Assembly: GCA_963711495.1 (NCBI GenBank)
Contig: CAVQEK010000009.1
Coordinates: forward strand, 453,289 to 517,288
DNA: 64,000 nt
Direction of reading: 5' to 3'
From: CAVQEK01 sp963711495
Lineage (GTDB): Bacteria; Bacteroidota; Bacteroidia; Cytophagales; Cyclobacteriaceae
The notes under the pieces are model-generated. The model was not told the origin of the DNA. It did not search any database and saw only the letters and a program-made list of their open reading frames with translations. This document shows positions 1 through 8,516 of the stretch, piece after piece (position 1 is the stretch's first letter; each line of letters begins with the position of its first letter). A program made the translations under genes and the position numbers.

Positions 1-394
1 AAATCTGGTAAAAGGTGTAGGCCCTGTGATGCAAATTGCCGAAGGCTGGACTATTTCGTTGCCTGAGGATGTACATAAAAAGCTTGATGAAAGAACAAAT
101 CCAACCTGGCCAACCACCTGGTTTGTTCCAAGATTAACTGGAAATGGACCGTTTAAAGATGTTTATTCAGTTATGGCCAATTGGGGTGCAAATCACGGCG
201 CCTTCAGCTATGGCCACTACGGAGCAGAGTTGATTACGTTATGTTCCATGCTCAGGATTCCGGTCAATATGCACAATGTTCAGACCGACCGGTTATTCCG
301 TCCGAGTACCTGGAATATGCTGGGTATGGACCCGGAAGGATCCGATTTCAGGGCTTGCGCCAATTTCGGACCATTGTATGGGAAGACGAAATAA
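1..394 (+). CDS. fucI: L-fucose isomerase, C-terminal part (cut by window edge)
   Basis: This is the last 130 residues of L-fucose isomerase, which interconverts L-fucose and L-fuculose in the cytoplasm at the start of fucose catabolism. The frame is open to the left edge, so the true start lies outside; reading in frame from base 2 gives NLVKGVGPVMQIAEGWT. Family-typical segments are TNPTWPTTWFVPRLTG, DVYSVMANWGANHGAFSYGH, SMLRIPVNMHN and the end DFRACANFGPLYG. The internal GTG near base 26 is not a real start. The DUF2264 and sulfatase genes that follow suggest breakdown of a fucose-containing, possibly sulfated glycan, but that link is inferred from neighbourhood only. Confidence 0.93.
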   Translation, partial: NLVKGVGPVMQIAEGWTISLPEDVHKKLDERTNPTWPTTWFVPRLTGNGPFKDVYSVMANWGANHGAFSYGHYGAELITLCSMLRIPVNMHNVQTDRLFRPSTWNMLGMDPEGSDFRACANFGPLYGKTK

Positions 395-404
395 AGTCAT
401 AAAG

Positions 405-432
405 AGAAGCAGGTTTAACCTGCTTCTTTCGT
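405..432 (+). terminator. Intrinsic terminator after fucI
   Basis: An inverted repeat AGAAGCAGG / CCTGCTTCT (9 bp stem, loop TTTAA) begins about 10 bases after the fucI stop and is followed by a short T-rich run. It probably ends the fucI transcript. Confidence 0.7.
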
Positions 433-466
433 TATAATACATTATTTACTAAATCACGATTTTGTT

Positions 467-1705
467 ATGATCAGAAGAGAATTTACCAGGGCGCTACCGC
501 TGCTGGGTCTGGGCCCGTTTTTAAGTTTTAATAGCCTGGCAGCTTCAAATCGCAAATCAAAAAATGAAAGCGATCGGGAATATTGGGTAAACACCATGAC
601 CAAAATTGCCACCCCGGTGCTGGAATCTCTTAGTAAAGGAAAATTACGGAAAGATATGCCGGTAGAAACCGGAAGTGACGTGCGTGATCGCCGAAAATAC
701 ACCCACTTGGAGGCATTTGGCAGGTTATTGGCAGGAATGGCACCCTGGATCGCTTTAGGAAAAGACGGGACCAGGGAAGGTAAGCAACGATCGCACTTTT
801 TTGATCTGGCATTGAAGTCATTAGAAGTAGGTGTCGATCCAAAATCCCCCGATTTTTTGAATTTTAATGAAGGTGGACAACCGGTTGTCGATGCAGCATT
901 TCTGGCGCATGGAATTTTGAGGGCACCGGCACTTTGGGATAATTCTGATCAAAAAACACAGTCGAATCTTATAGAAGCCTTAAAATCCAGCCGGGTGATT
1001 AAACCAGGTTATAACAATTGGCTTTTGTTTAGTGCGATGGTAGAAGCATTCTTACTTCAATTTACCGGTGAATATGATCCTATGCGGGTAGATTATGCCA
1101 TAAGGAAACATTTGGAGTGGTATAAGGGCGATGGTGTATATGGAGATGGCGAGCATTTTCACTGGGATTATTACAATAGTTATGTTATCCAACCCATGAT
1201 GCTCGATGTTTTAAAAGTAATGATATCACATCATCAGGGGTATGAGCGAGATTATAATCTTGTGTTGGAACGCGCCAGGCGTTACGCCGCTATTCAGGAG
1301 AGGCTGATCTCTCCTGAGGGAACATTTCCGGCGATCGGACGATCGCTTCCATATCGTTTCGGGGCATTTCAGTTATTAGGCCAAATTGCATTAATGCAAC
1401 AATTGCCAGAAGGTGTGACCCCGGCACAGGTAAGATCGGCCCTGACCCTTGTGATCAAAAATATGATTGAAGCAAAAGGCACCTTCGATAAAGATGGCTG
1501 GTTGCAGATTGGATTTGTGGGTCATCAGCCGGCCATTGCCGAATCCTATATATCGACCGGTAGCTTGTACCTCTGCTCTGTTGGCTTGTTGCCGTTGGGA
1601 TTGCCCCCGGACCATGAATTCTGGACGGCCCCGGGAGCAGAATGGACAGAAAAAAAAATCTGGAATGGCGAAAATGTTCAAAATGATCACGCCATTCGAG
1701 ATTGA
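467..1705 (+). CDS. DUF2264 family exported protein
   Basis: This 412-residue protein matches the DUF2264 family, recognised from motifs such as YTHLEAFGRLLAGMAPW, FNEGGQPVVDAAFLAHG and GEHFHWDYYNSYVIQPMML. Members are thought to adopt an alpha/alpha barrel like that of unsaturated-uronyl hydrolases and often lie in polysaccharide-utilization loci, but their reaction is unsettled. The N-terminus (MIRREFTRALPLLGLGPF) has an RR pair before a hydrophobic stretch, so export by Sec or Tat is likely. It sits between fucose isomerase and a sulfatase, which supports a role in glycan breakdown. Function beyond that is inference. Confidence 0.82.
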   Translation: MIRREFTRALPLLGLGPFLSFNSLAASNRKSKNESDREYWVNTMTKIATPVLESLSKGKLRKDMPVETGSDVRDRRKYTHLEAFGRLLAGMAPWIALGKDGTREGKQRSHFFDLALKSLEVGVDPKSPDFLNFNEGGQPVVDAAFLAHGILRAPALWDNSDQKTQSNLIEALKSSRVIKPGYNNWLLFSAMVEAFLLQFTGEYDPMRVDYAIRKHLEWYKGDGVYGDGEHFHWDYYNSYVIQPMMLDVLKVMISHHQGYERDYNLVLERARRYAAIQERLISPEGTFPAIGRSLPYRFGAFQLLGQIALMQQLPEGVTPAQVRSALTLVIKNMIEAKGTFDKDGWLQIGFVGHQPAIAESYISTGSLYLCSVGLLPLGLPPDHEFWTAPGAEWTEKKIWNGENVQNDHAIRD

Positions 1706-1729
1706 TTATATTCCCAGAACAAATATAAA

Positions 1730-3193
1730 TTACATTGGCGTAGTTTGCGACTTGTTTTGTTCTGAAGGATAAAATGGCCAATTGGGATCATCAATCCGGC
1801 CGTATTTCATGATCTTATCGATCTCACCTGCAATTTCAGGATGTTCTTTTGCTACTTCGTGGTTTTCACCAAGGTCATCATTGAGGTTGTAAAGTTCAAT
1901 GGGACTTTCAGGATCAGATTCAATATTCAGACGTATGCCTTTCCAGGGACCTAGTCTCACCGCCTGTTTTTTGCCTTGTTCGTGAAATTCCCAGTAAAGA
2001 TAATCATGTTGATGGTTTTGAGTTTTTCCCAGTAAAGTGGGAAGAAATGAAATGCCATCAGTAAGGTCCGGTTCCGGAGCGCCGGAAACTTCACAGAGCG
2101 TTGGCATTACATCCCAAAATGCTCCGACAAAACCGGAAGTAGTGTCAGCTTTTATTTTTCCTGGCCAATAAGCAATCATGGGTACCCTAATGCCGCCTTC
2201 ATAAAGATCTCTTTTTGTGCCTCTCAATGGTCCGTTGCTGTTGAAAAAGTCAGCATGATGTCCACCCTCCTGGTGCGGGCCATTATCTGATGTGAAGATA
2301 ACCAGCGTATTTTTATCCAGCCCATTCTTTTTTAGCGTTTTCATGATCTCTCCAACGGAGTCATCGAGCCTGGTCACCATTGCAGCAAAGCCTTTTTCAT
2401 TGTCCGGCCAATGCTCATTTTTGTAAATTCCAAAATTGGGGACTTCCATGCCATGGTCGCCACCTTCGTTGTTTGCATGAGGGAGGGTTGCCGCATAATA
2501 CAGAAAGAATCGTTTATTTTTGTTCTTTTTGATGAATCCTACTGCTTCGTCATTGAAAAGATCGGCACTGTATTCCACCTTTTTTATGGCAACACCGGCA
2601 CCATCTTCACGTTTTGGTTCGGGCATTGTATTTTTAAGTGGAATACGCTGATCATTTCTAAACAGGAACTCCGGATAATAGTTGTGTGCATGCCGCTGAC
2701 CCAGGTATCCGAAAAAATAGTCAAAACCCTGCTTATTGGGAGTGCCGGTAGAGCCAGGTCCACCCAATCCCCATTTTCCGATCAGACCTGTGGTGTAACC
2801 GGCTTTTTGGAGCAATTCAGGAAGTGTGGTGGTGCTTTCGGGAAGTGGAAATTGACCCATCGGTTTCATTTCTTTATTACCCCGAACTACCGTATGGCCT
2901 GTATGCATGCCGGTCATCAATGAACATCGGGAAGGTGCGCATACCGTGCTTCCGGCATAGAACTGTGTAAATCGCATTCCCTCGTTTGCCATCTTGTCTA
3001 TATTCGGAGTTCTTATTTGCGTTTGGTCATAACATCCCAAATCACCATATCCAAGATCATCAGCAAGAATAAAAATGATATTTGGGCCATCACTATTTAT
3101 GGATTGATCTTTGCCCAAAGCCTCTTCCGGTTTTTTTTTGCTGTTGCATGTCAAAAAGAGTACCGGAATCAGTAAAAACAATAGATTCTTCAT
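1730..3193 (-). CDS. Sulfatase (type I, formylglycine-dependent), lipoprotein
   Basis: This is a 487-residue arylsulfatase-family enzyme that should remove sulfate esters, most likely from a glycan. A signal peptide with a lipoprotein-like cysteine (FLTCNS, Cys16) places it at the envelope. The formylglycine motif C-x-P-x-R is seen as CAPSRC (Cys85, Arg89), so the active-site Cys needs an anaerobic or aerobic maturase encoded elsewhere. Metal-ligand segments FILADDLGYGDLG and TSDNGPHQEGGH are present, as is the substrate-region lysine in GLIGKWGLGG. It is convergent with the DUF2264 gene, with only about 25 bases between. Substrate is unknown; sulfated fucan is a guess from neighbours. Confidence 0.92.
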   Translation of the reverse strand: MKNLLFLLIPVLFLTCNSKKKPEEALGKDQSINSDGPNIIFILADDLGYGDLGCYDQTQIRTPNIDKMANEGMRFTQFYAGSTVCAPSRCSLMTGMHTGHTVVRGNKEMKPMGQFPLPESTTTLPELLQKAGYTTGLIGKWGLGGPGSTGTPNKQGFDYFFGYLGQRHAHNYYPEFLFRNDQRIPLKNTMPEPKREDGAGVAIKKVEYSADLFNDEAVGFIKKNKNKRFFLYYAATLPHANNEGGDHGMEVPNFGIYKNEHWPDNEKGFAAMVTRLDDSVGEIMKTLKKNGLDKNTLVIFTSDNGPHQEGGHHADFFNSNGPLRGTKRDLYEGGIRVPMIAYWPGKIKADTTSGFVGAFWDVMPTLCEVSGAPEPDLTDGISFLPTLLGKTQNHQHDYLYWEFHEQGKKQAVRLGPWKGIRLNIESDPESPIELYNLNDDLGENHEVAKEHPEIAGEIDKIMKYGRIDDPNWPFYPSEQNKSQTTPM

Positions 3194-3388
3194 TGTAAAA
3201 TTGTTTGCTCCAAAATAACCTTAAAAAAGAAAAAAGGAAACTTTTTAAGAAAGAGGAATTGGTTGGAATACTAAAAAGTTAATTGTTCAGATCGATGCTG
3301 CAGACCGAAAATGTAATATGTATTTAATTAGACTGATTATGAATTTTCTATTGACGGAAGTTTAAAGCATGAATTATAAAGAAATCAT

Positions 3389-3396
3389 TAAATTTG
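3389..3396 (+). promoter_or_regulatory. Promoter -7 box for the P1B-ATPase leader
   Basis: TAAATTTG fits the Bacteroidota -7 consensus TAnnTTTG. It would start transcription near base 3403, just ahead of the structured leader and terminator. A clear -33 element was not seen. Confidence 0.5.
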
Positions 3397-3402
3397 TACT
3401 GT

Positions 3403-3528
3403 GAACAAGCGGTTCCGGCAAATCTGTTGAAGGGCGGAATTGCCGGGATGCAGCCGGGCTCCAACACTGTTGGGGCAGCAGGTAAAAGCCCTGCGGGACA
3501 CTTGAAAAAGTTCCCGCGGGGCTTTTTT
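3403..3528 (+). promoter_or_regulatory. Structured 5' leader, candidate metal-sensing riboswitch
   Basis: Between the -7 box and the ATPase start lies a leader of about 150 bases with successive hairpins: CCGGCAA/TTGCCGG, CCAAC-ACT-GTTGG and GCAGG/CCTGC, separated by G-rich joints (CGGGATGCAG, GGGGCAG, GCGGGACAC). The third hairpin shares bases with the left arm of a strong terminator, so the two folds exclude each other, as in transcription-attenuating riboswitches. The downstream gene is a P1B-4 metal exporter, and the GGG-rich junction layout recalls the NiCo (czcD) class. I cannot confirm the class by eye. Confidence 0.45.
3484..3528 (+). terminator. Intrinsic terminator inside the leader
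   Basis: A long stem pairs bases 3484-3498 with 3512-3526 (one G-T wobble) and is followed directly by a T run. It ends about 30 bases before the ATPase start codon, the position expected of a conditional terminator. Confidence 0.8.
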
Positions 3529-3556
3529 CATTTGGACAGTGAAGCTTTTTTTAGCA

Positions 3557-5479
3557 ATGAAAATTCGTCAAAAACAATTTCAACTCAGGTTCTCCATTCT
3601 ATGTGGTGTCAGTTTGCTGGTGGCCTTCCTTTTGGAATTTGTTGCCATTGTTCCCCATCTGGCCAGCTATATCCTTTATATCATTTCCTATTTTTTCGGG
3701 AGTTATTTCATGTTTCATGAACTTATCAAAGCCTTGAAGGACAGGGAATTTAACATTGACTTGCTCATGTTTGTAGCAGCAATAGGCGCCGCGTTTCTCG
3801 GACAGTTTGCCGAAGGGGCTTTGTTGCTTTTTCTGTTTAGTATGGGGCATTCTCTGGAAAGTTATGCGCTGGAAAAGGCCAATAAATCCATTGCCGGACT
3901 GGCTGCATTAGCACCCAAGACTGCCCTGGTGAAAGATCAGGATGGCACCAAAGAGGTACCGATTGAGGATTTGAAAGTTGGCGATATCGTGATTATCAAG
4001 CCCAATTCAAAAATTGCGGCTGATGGATTGATTGTTAAGGGAGAAAGCACGGTTGACCAAAGTTCTCTAACGGGGGAGAGTATACCCGTATATAAAAAAT
4101 TTCTACTCAATTACCGTTTTGCCAATATGCAACGTATCAAAGATGAAAACAGGGTTTATTCCGGAACTACCAATGGAATGGGATACCTGGAAGTAACGGT
4201 AATTAAAGAATCGTCAGATTCAACTTTGTCGAGGCTGGTCCGCATGGTTGAATCAGCTAAAAAACAACAGGCGCATGCACAGCAATTCACAGAAAAGTTT
4301 GAAAAATTTTTTGTGCCGGTGGTGTTGGTTGGAGTGTTCTTTTTGAATTTTGCCTTTCTGATAATCAATGAACCGTTTTCAGCGAGTTTTTATCGAGCCA
4401 TGGCTGTGTTGGTCGTGTCCAGTCCTTGTGCACTGGTCATTTCCACACCGAGTGCCGTACTATGTGGCATAGCCAGGGCAGCCAGAATGGGTGTATTGAT
4501 TAAAGGAGGAAAGCCCCTGGTGGATCTGGGTAAGTTAAGAGCTTTTGCTTTCGACAAAACCGGGACACTCACAGCAGGAGATCCAAAACTTACCGACATT
4601 ATAACTTTCAATGGTGCCAAAGAATCAGAATTATTGCCAAGGATCATTGCCGTGGAGCAAATGAGCGACCATCCCCTGGCAAAAGCGCTGGTACGCGATG
4701 GATTGACTAGAATAGATGGAATGCAACTTCCGGAAGTGGAATCTTTTCAATCTTTTGTAGGCAGTGGTGTAAAAGCGGTCATTGATGGCAAACAATTGGC
4801 TATTGGAAATACAGAATTATTTATTGGGGAATCAGGATCGCCACTACCTCCTGAAATTCTGAGAACCATCAGCGATTTTCAACGTTCTGGGAAAACCACC
4901 ATATTGATGAAAGAGGATAAAGAATTTAAGGCGATCATAGGATTGATGGATTTACCGAGAAAGGAAAATATTGAAGTAATCAGTCGACTCCGTACTATGG
5001 GTATCCGGCGTATTACGATGTTGTCCGGTGATCATCAGGCAGTTGCTAATTCCATTGCCAAACAGGTGGGTATTTCGGAAGCTTGGGGCAATTTGATGCC
5101 GGAAGACAAAGTTTCAGCGATTAAAGAACTTGTAGAAAAGGAGCAAATGGTCGCCATGGTGGGAGATGGGGTGAATGATGCGCCAGCCATGGCACACAGC
5201 ACGGTTGGAGTTGCCATGGGAGCCGCCGGCTCAGATATTGCATTGGAAACTGCCGATGTGGCGCTGATGTCTGAAAAACTGGATAAATTGCCGGAAGCCA
5301 TCATGCTTAGCAGGAAGACCGATCACATCATCCGGCAAAACATTACTATTAGCCTGGGTGTAATTGCCATTATGATCCCGGTGACGTTGCTTGGCCTTGC
5401 AACCATTGGACCTGCCGTGGTGATTCATGAAGGTTCTACTGTGATGGTAGTACTGAATGCGTTGCGGTTATTAAGGTAA
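3557..5479 (+). CDS. P1B-4-type heavy-metal-exporting ATPase
   Basis: This 640-residue P-type ATPase pumps a transition metal out of the cytoplasm. It has LTGES (about 171-175), the phosphorylated Asp in DKTGT (Asp333) and GDGVND. The membrane signature SPC (289-291) together with HEGST near the C-terminus marks the P1B-4 subgroup, known for Co2+, Fe2+ or Zn2+ export, and there is no N-terminal metal-binding domain, as usual for that group. I chose ATG 3557 over GTG 3539 because the GTG lies too close to the terminator. The leader upstream suggests metal control of expression. Confidence 0.9.
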   Translation: MKIRQKQFQLRFSILCGVSLLVAFLLEFVAIVPHLASYILYIISYFFGSYFMFHELIKALKDREFNIDLLMFVAAIGAAFLGQFAEGALLLFLFSMGHSLESYALEKANKSIAGLAALAPKTALVKDQDGTKEVPIEDLKVGDIVIIKPNSKIAADGLIVKGESTVDQSSLTGESIPVYKKFLLNYRFANMQRIKDENRVYSGTTNGMGYLEVTVIKESSDSTLSRLVRMVESAKKQQAHAQQFTEKFEKFFVPVVLVGVFFLNFAFLIINEPFSASFYRAMAVLVVSSPCALVISTPSAVLCGIARAARMGVLIKGGKPLVDLGKLRAFAFDKTGTLTAGDPKLTDIITFNGAKESELLPRIIAVEQMSDHPLAKALVRDGLTRIDGMQLPEVESFQSFVGSGVKAVIDGKQLAIGNTELFIGESGSPLPPEILRTISDFQRSGKTTILMKEDKEFKAIIGLMDLPRKENIEVISRLRTMGIRRITMLSGDHQAVANSIAKQVGISEAWGNLMPEDKVSAIKELVEKEQMVAMVGDGVNDAPAMAHSTVGVAMGAAGSDIALETADVALMSEKLDKLPEAIMLSRKTDHIIRQNITISLGVIAIMIPVTLLGLATIGPAVVIHEGSTVMVVLNALRLLR

Positions 5480-5687
5480 TGTGTTAGTTATTCCTACTCA
5501 ACGTACAATCGGGCATTTTACACAATTCTGCTTGTGACATTTGTATTTTCCAGTTCCGAGTTATGAATTACGGGCATATTCACTACAAATAAATGATGCG
5601 TCATCCAAAAGCGGTTCACATCACTTACAATGAAGCTGAAAGTAAGTGCTTAAAGAACTGTGAAGAGCAAAAACAATCTGTAAACCA

Positions 5688-6956
5688 TCAGGTCTTTTGT
5701 TTTTTCTTCTTGGCTGCAGGGAATAAAATATTGTTAAGAATAAGCCGGTAACCAGGAGAATTGGGATGTAATTTCAGATCGGTTGGATCTTCCCCTACCA
5801 CATGCTGGTAATCTTCAGGGTCATGACCACCGTAAAAAGTCCAGAAGCCTTTTCCATAAACACCATGAATGTATTTGGCTTCATCGATGCCGTTGGTTTC
5901 TCCCATGATCACCACATCTGATTTGATAAGCTCCTTTTTAAATCCGGTGGTTTGTCCCATAAATCCTTTGATGATCCTTTCGTGGTCCTGGGTGAGCATG
6001 GTAGGAATGGGGTCCCATTTGGCAGAAAATTGGAACAGTGTAAAAAAATCATTGCTTTCCGTCAATCCACGCTCGCTGGGTTCATTATCAATATTGGAGT
6101 ATTCATAATAATAAGGGTCCATCACCAATTTGAAGTCCTTAAAAGCAAAGGTGTTGTTGTAGTTCAATTTTTTCTGTGCTTCAGGGTCCGGTGGGTCCCC
6201 GTCGTACACCGGTGCGCAAATATCCACGCCATCGGCGGCCAGGGCAATGTCGTAGGTGTCGGTTGCTGAACACATCGCAAACATAAAACCCCCACCAGCA
6301 ACATAATCCCTGATTTTCTTCACTACCGCCAGTTTGAGTTGTGAAACTTTTGAAAATCCGTGTTTTCTGGCTGTTTCCCTTAATTCATTTTTTTGCTGAA
6401 TATACCACGGAAAATCGCGATAACTTTTCTCAAATTTTCCAAATTGTCCAGTGAAATCTTCGTGATGCAGATGAAGCCAGTCATAGCGTGGTAATTCGTC
6501 GTAAAGAATTTCATCGTCAAAAATCACGTCGTATGGTATCTCGGCGTAAGTAAGAACCAGTGTTACGGCATCGTCCCACGGCTGAGCAGTTTTAGGAGAG
6601 TACACTGCTATTTTTGGTGCTTTTTCCAATCGCATAGCATCGGTGTTAGATGACGGACTGGCGATTTCATTTAAAATATTGTTGGCCTGTGCATCAGAGA
6701 TCACCTGATAACTCACCCCGCGGATGATCAGCTCATTTTCAACTTTCTGGTTGTATTTTGTCATAAAGCTGCCTCCCCTGTAATTAAGAAGCCAATCAAC
6801 CTCAGTACCCTGGCTCAACACCCAGTATGTAATGCCATATGCTTTCAGGTGATTGGTTTGAGTCTTGTCCATGGGAATAAACAGACTGTTTGACATAGCG
6901 TTGATAGAAAAGAAAATCAACAAAATAAAGAGTACCCTGCGCATCTTATAATCCAA
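5688..6956 (-). CDS. Exported protein often labelled asparagine synthetase B
   Basis: This 422-residue protein belongs to a Bacteroidota family that databases often call asparagine synthetase B, recognised from YGITYWVLSQGTEVDWLLNY and KIAVYSPKTAQPWDDAVTLVL. Nothing in it resembles the ATP-pyrophosphatase domain of real AsnB. It begins with a signal peptide (MRRVLFILLIFFSINAMS), so it is probably exported. A later stretch (GGGFMFAMCSATDTYDIALA) looks like a class I glutamine-amidotransferase or ThuA-like elbow with Cys. The function is not known. It is transcribed away from the permease gene that follows. Confidence 0.75.
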   Translation of the reverse strand: MDYKMRRVLFILLIFFSINAMSNSLFIPMDKTQTNHLKAYGITYWVLSQGTEVDWLLNYRGGSFMTKYNQKVENELIIRGVSYQVISDAQANNILNEIASPSSNTDAMRLEKAPKIAVYSPKTAQPWDDAVTLVLTYAEIPYDVIFDDEILYDELPRYDWLHLHHEDFTGQFGKFEKSYRDFPWYIQQKNELRETARKHGFSKVSQLKLAVVKKIRDYVAGGGFMFAMCSATDTYDIALAADGVDICAPVYDGDPPDPEAQKKLNYNNTFAFKDFKLVMDPYYYEYSNIDNEPSERGLTESNDFFTLFQFSAKWDPIPTMLTQDHERIIKGFMGQTTGFKKELIKSDVVIMGETNGIDEAKYIHGVYGKGFWTFYGGHDPEDYQHVVGEDPTDLKLHPNSPGYRLILNNILFPAAKKKKQKT

Positions 6957-7046
6957 TTAAACCGATAATGTACATATAACGAATTTAAAATAATTATAGT
7001 TAGTAAGCCCGGGTCTTTGTTGTAAATTTAAATTTCATAAAAAAAT

Positions 7047-8279
7047 ATGGATCTCAAGGAAAATATCCGGGAAGGTTTCAGATCAGTTAAGGCCAATATG
7101 TTGCGCGCCATACTTACGGCTACCATCATTGCCATTGGGATCACTTCGCTGGTAGGTATTCTCACTGCAATTGATGGTATAAAAGCATCGATCAATTCCA
7201 GTTTTTCAAGCCTGGGGGCCAATACTTTCGATATCCACAGAATATATCCGGATCGCAGGACTCAGGAAGGTAAAGAGGAAAAGCAATATCCACTCCTGCA
7301 AAAAGATGAAGTACTCCAATTCAAAGATATGTTTTATGAAGGGACGACAACCCTTCATCTATATGTAACTGGAAATGCTGAGATAAAACACCTCTCCAAA
7401 AAGACCACGCCGAATTATACCATCAGGGGTGTAGATGCCAATTACATGGTGATCAGAAATTACAATATCGTCAATGGTCGCAATTTCAATGAAATGGATG
7501 AAAACAACGGTTCGAATTTTGCCATCATCGGCAATGAGGTGGTCAACAACCTTTTCGATAAGGAAGATCCTGTAAACAAGGATATTACCTTGTATGGAAG
7601 TAAGTACCGCATTATTGGCGTATTGGAGAAAAAAGGAGGTTTTGGCGGCGATACCTACGCCGACCGCACCGTATTTATACCCTTCAAAAATTCAATTCGA
7701 CTTGCCAACCGCGGCTATCTCGATTATCAGATAACGGTGGTGGTAAATGATCCCACCAGAATGGAACATGTCATCGGTGAAGCAACCAGTTTAATGCGCA
7801 GGATTAGAAAAGATCCTATTGGGGAAGATGACTCATTTGAAATCGAAAAAAATAAAACCCTCGAAGAAGAACTTGATGAACTCGGGGGATATCTGAAAAT
7901 CGGCGGTTTTGCGATTGGCTTCATCACTTTATTGGGGGCGTCCATAGGTTTGATGAACATTATGCTGGTTTCTGTCACGGAGCGTACGCGTGAAATTGGC
8001 ATCAGAAAAGCGATTGGTGCCACACCCAAAAAAATCAGACAACAATTTTTGATTGAAGCCATTATCATCTGCATGATGGGCGGGGCAGGTGGCGTTGTCC
8101 TTGGCATTGCGGTTGGCAATGTCATTGCCAATATCATTAAAGCCGGAACATTTGTGGCTCCATGGCAATGGGTTTTTATGGGACTGGTGGTTTGTCTGAT
8201 CGTTGGCCTTATTTCTGGTTTTTACCCGGCTTTCAAAGCATCGAGACTCGATCCCATCGATGCTCTTCGTTATGAGTAG
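7047..8279 (+). CDS. MacB/FtsX-family ABC transporter permease
   Basis: This 410-residue membrane protein has the MacB layout: a first membrane helix near residues 20-45, a large periplasmic MacB-PCD domain, and three C-terminal helices of the FtsX domain with the conserved TERTREIGIRKAIGA loop and the end YPAFKASRLDPIDALRYE. Such permeases work with a separate LolD/MacB-type ATPase to drive envelope processes or export. No ATPase lies directly next to it; the nearest is at 10282, separated by an unrelated exported protein and preceding that gene's own FtsX permease. Its partner may therefore be encoded elsewhere. Confidence 0.9.
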   Translation: MDLKENIREGFRSVKANMLRAILTATIIAIGITSLVGILTAIDGIKASINSSFSSLGANTFDIHRIYPDRRTQEGKEEKQYPLLQKDEVLQFKDMFYEGTTTLHLYVTGNAEIKHLSKKTTPNYTIRGVDANYMVIRNYNIVNGRNFNEMDENNGSNFAIIGNEVVNNLFDKEDPVNKDITLYGSKYRIIGVLEKKGGFGGDTYADRTVFIPFKNSIRLANRGYLDYQITVVVNDPTRMEHVIGEATSLMRRIRKDPIGEDDSFEIEKNKTLEEELDELGGYLKIGGFAIGFITLLGASIGLMNIMLVSVTERTREIGIRKAIGATPKKIRQQFLIEAIIICMMGGAGGVVLGIAVGNVIANIIKAGTFVAPWQWVFMGLVVCLIVGLISGFYPAFKASRLDPIDALRYE

Positions 8280-8516
8280 GATATGACCAAGTGGGTTATT
8301 AATTGGTTAATTGTTTACACTTCAATCGGGCTCCTGATTTTTTTCAGATATTCGAACAAAGAGGTAAATATTAAAATAATAATCAAAAATCCAGATTCTT
8401 TGATGTTGAGCGTTAATCGCCATCTCGTAAGAGAAATACATTGCTCACCAATTCTATTTTTTCAATTCTATCTCTGCCATTCAATTTAAATTCATGTTTC
8501 TTTGCAAATTGGAAAT

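Noticed and set aside
2411..2923. Long plus-strand open frame of 170 codons
   Set aside because: It is antisense to the conserved core of the sulfatase and has no family pattern.
8283..8489. Possible 68-residue protein starting two codons after the MacB-like permease
   Set aside because: It begins with a hydrophobic helix but has no family match. The rest is low-complexity AT-rich translation, and there is no ribosome-binding signal, so it is more likely chance.
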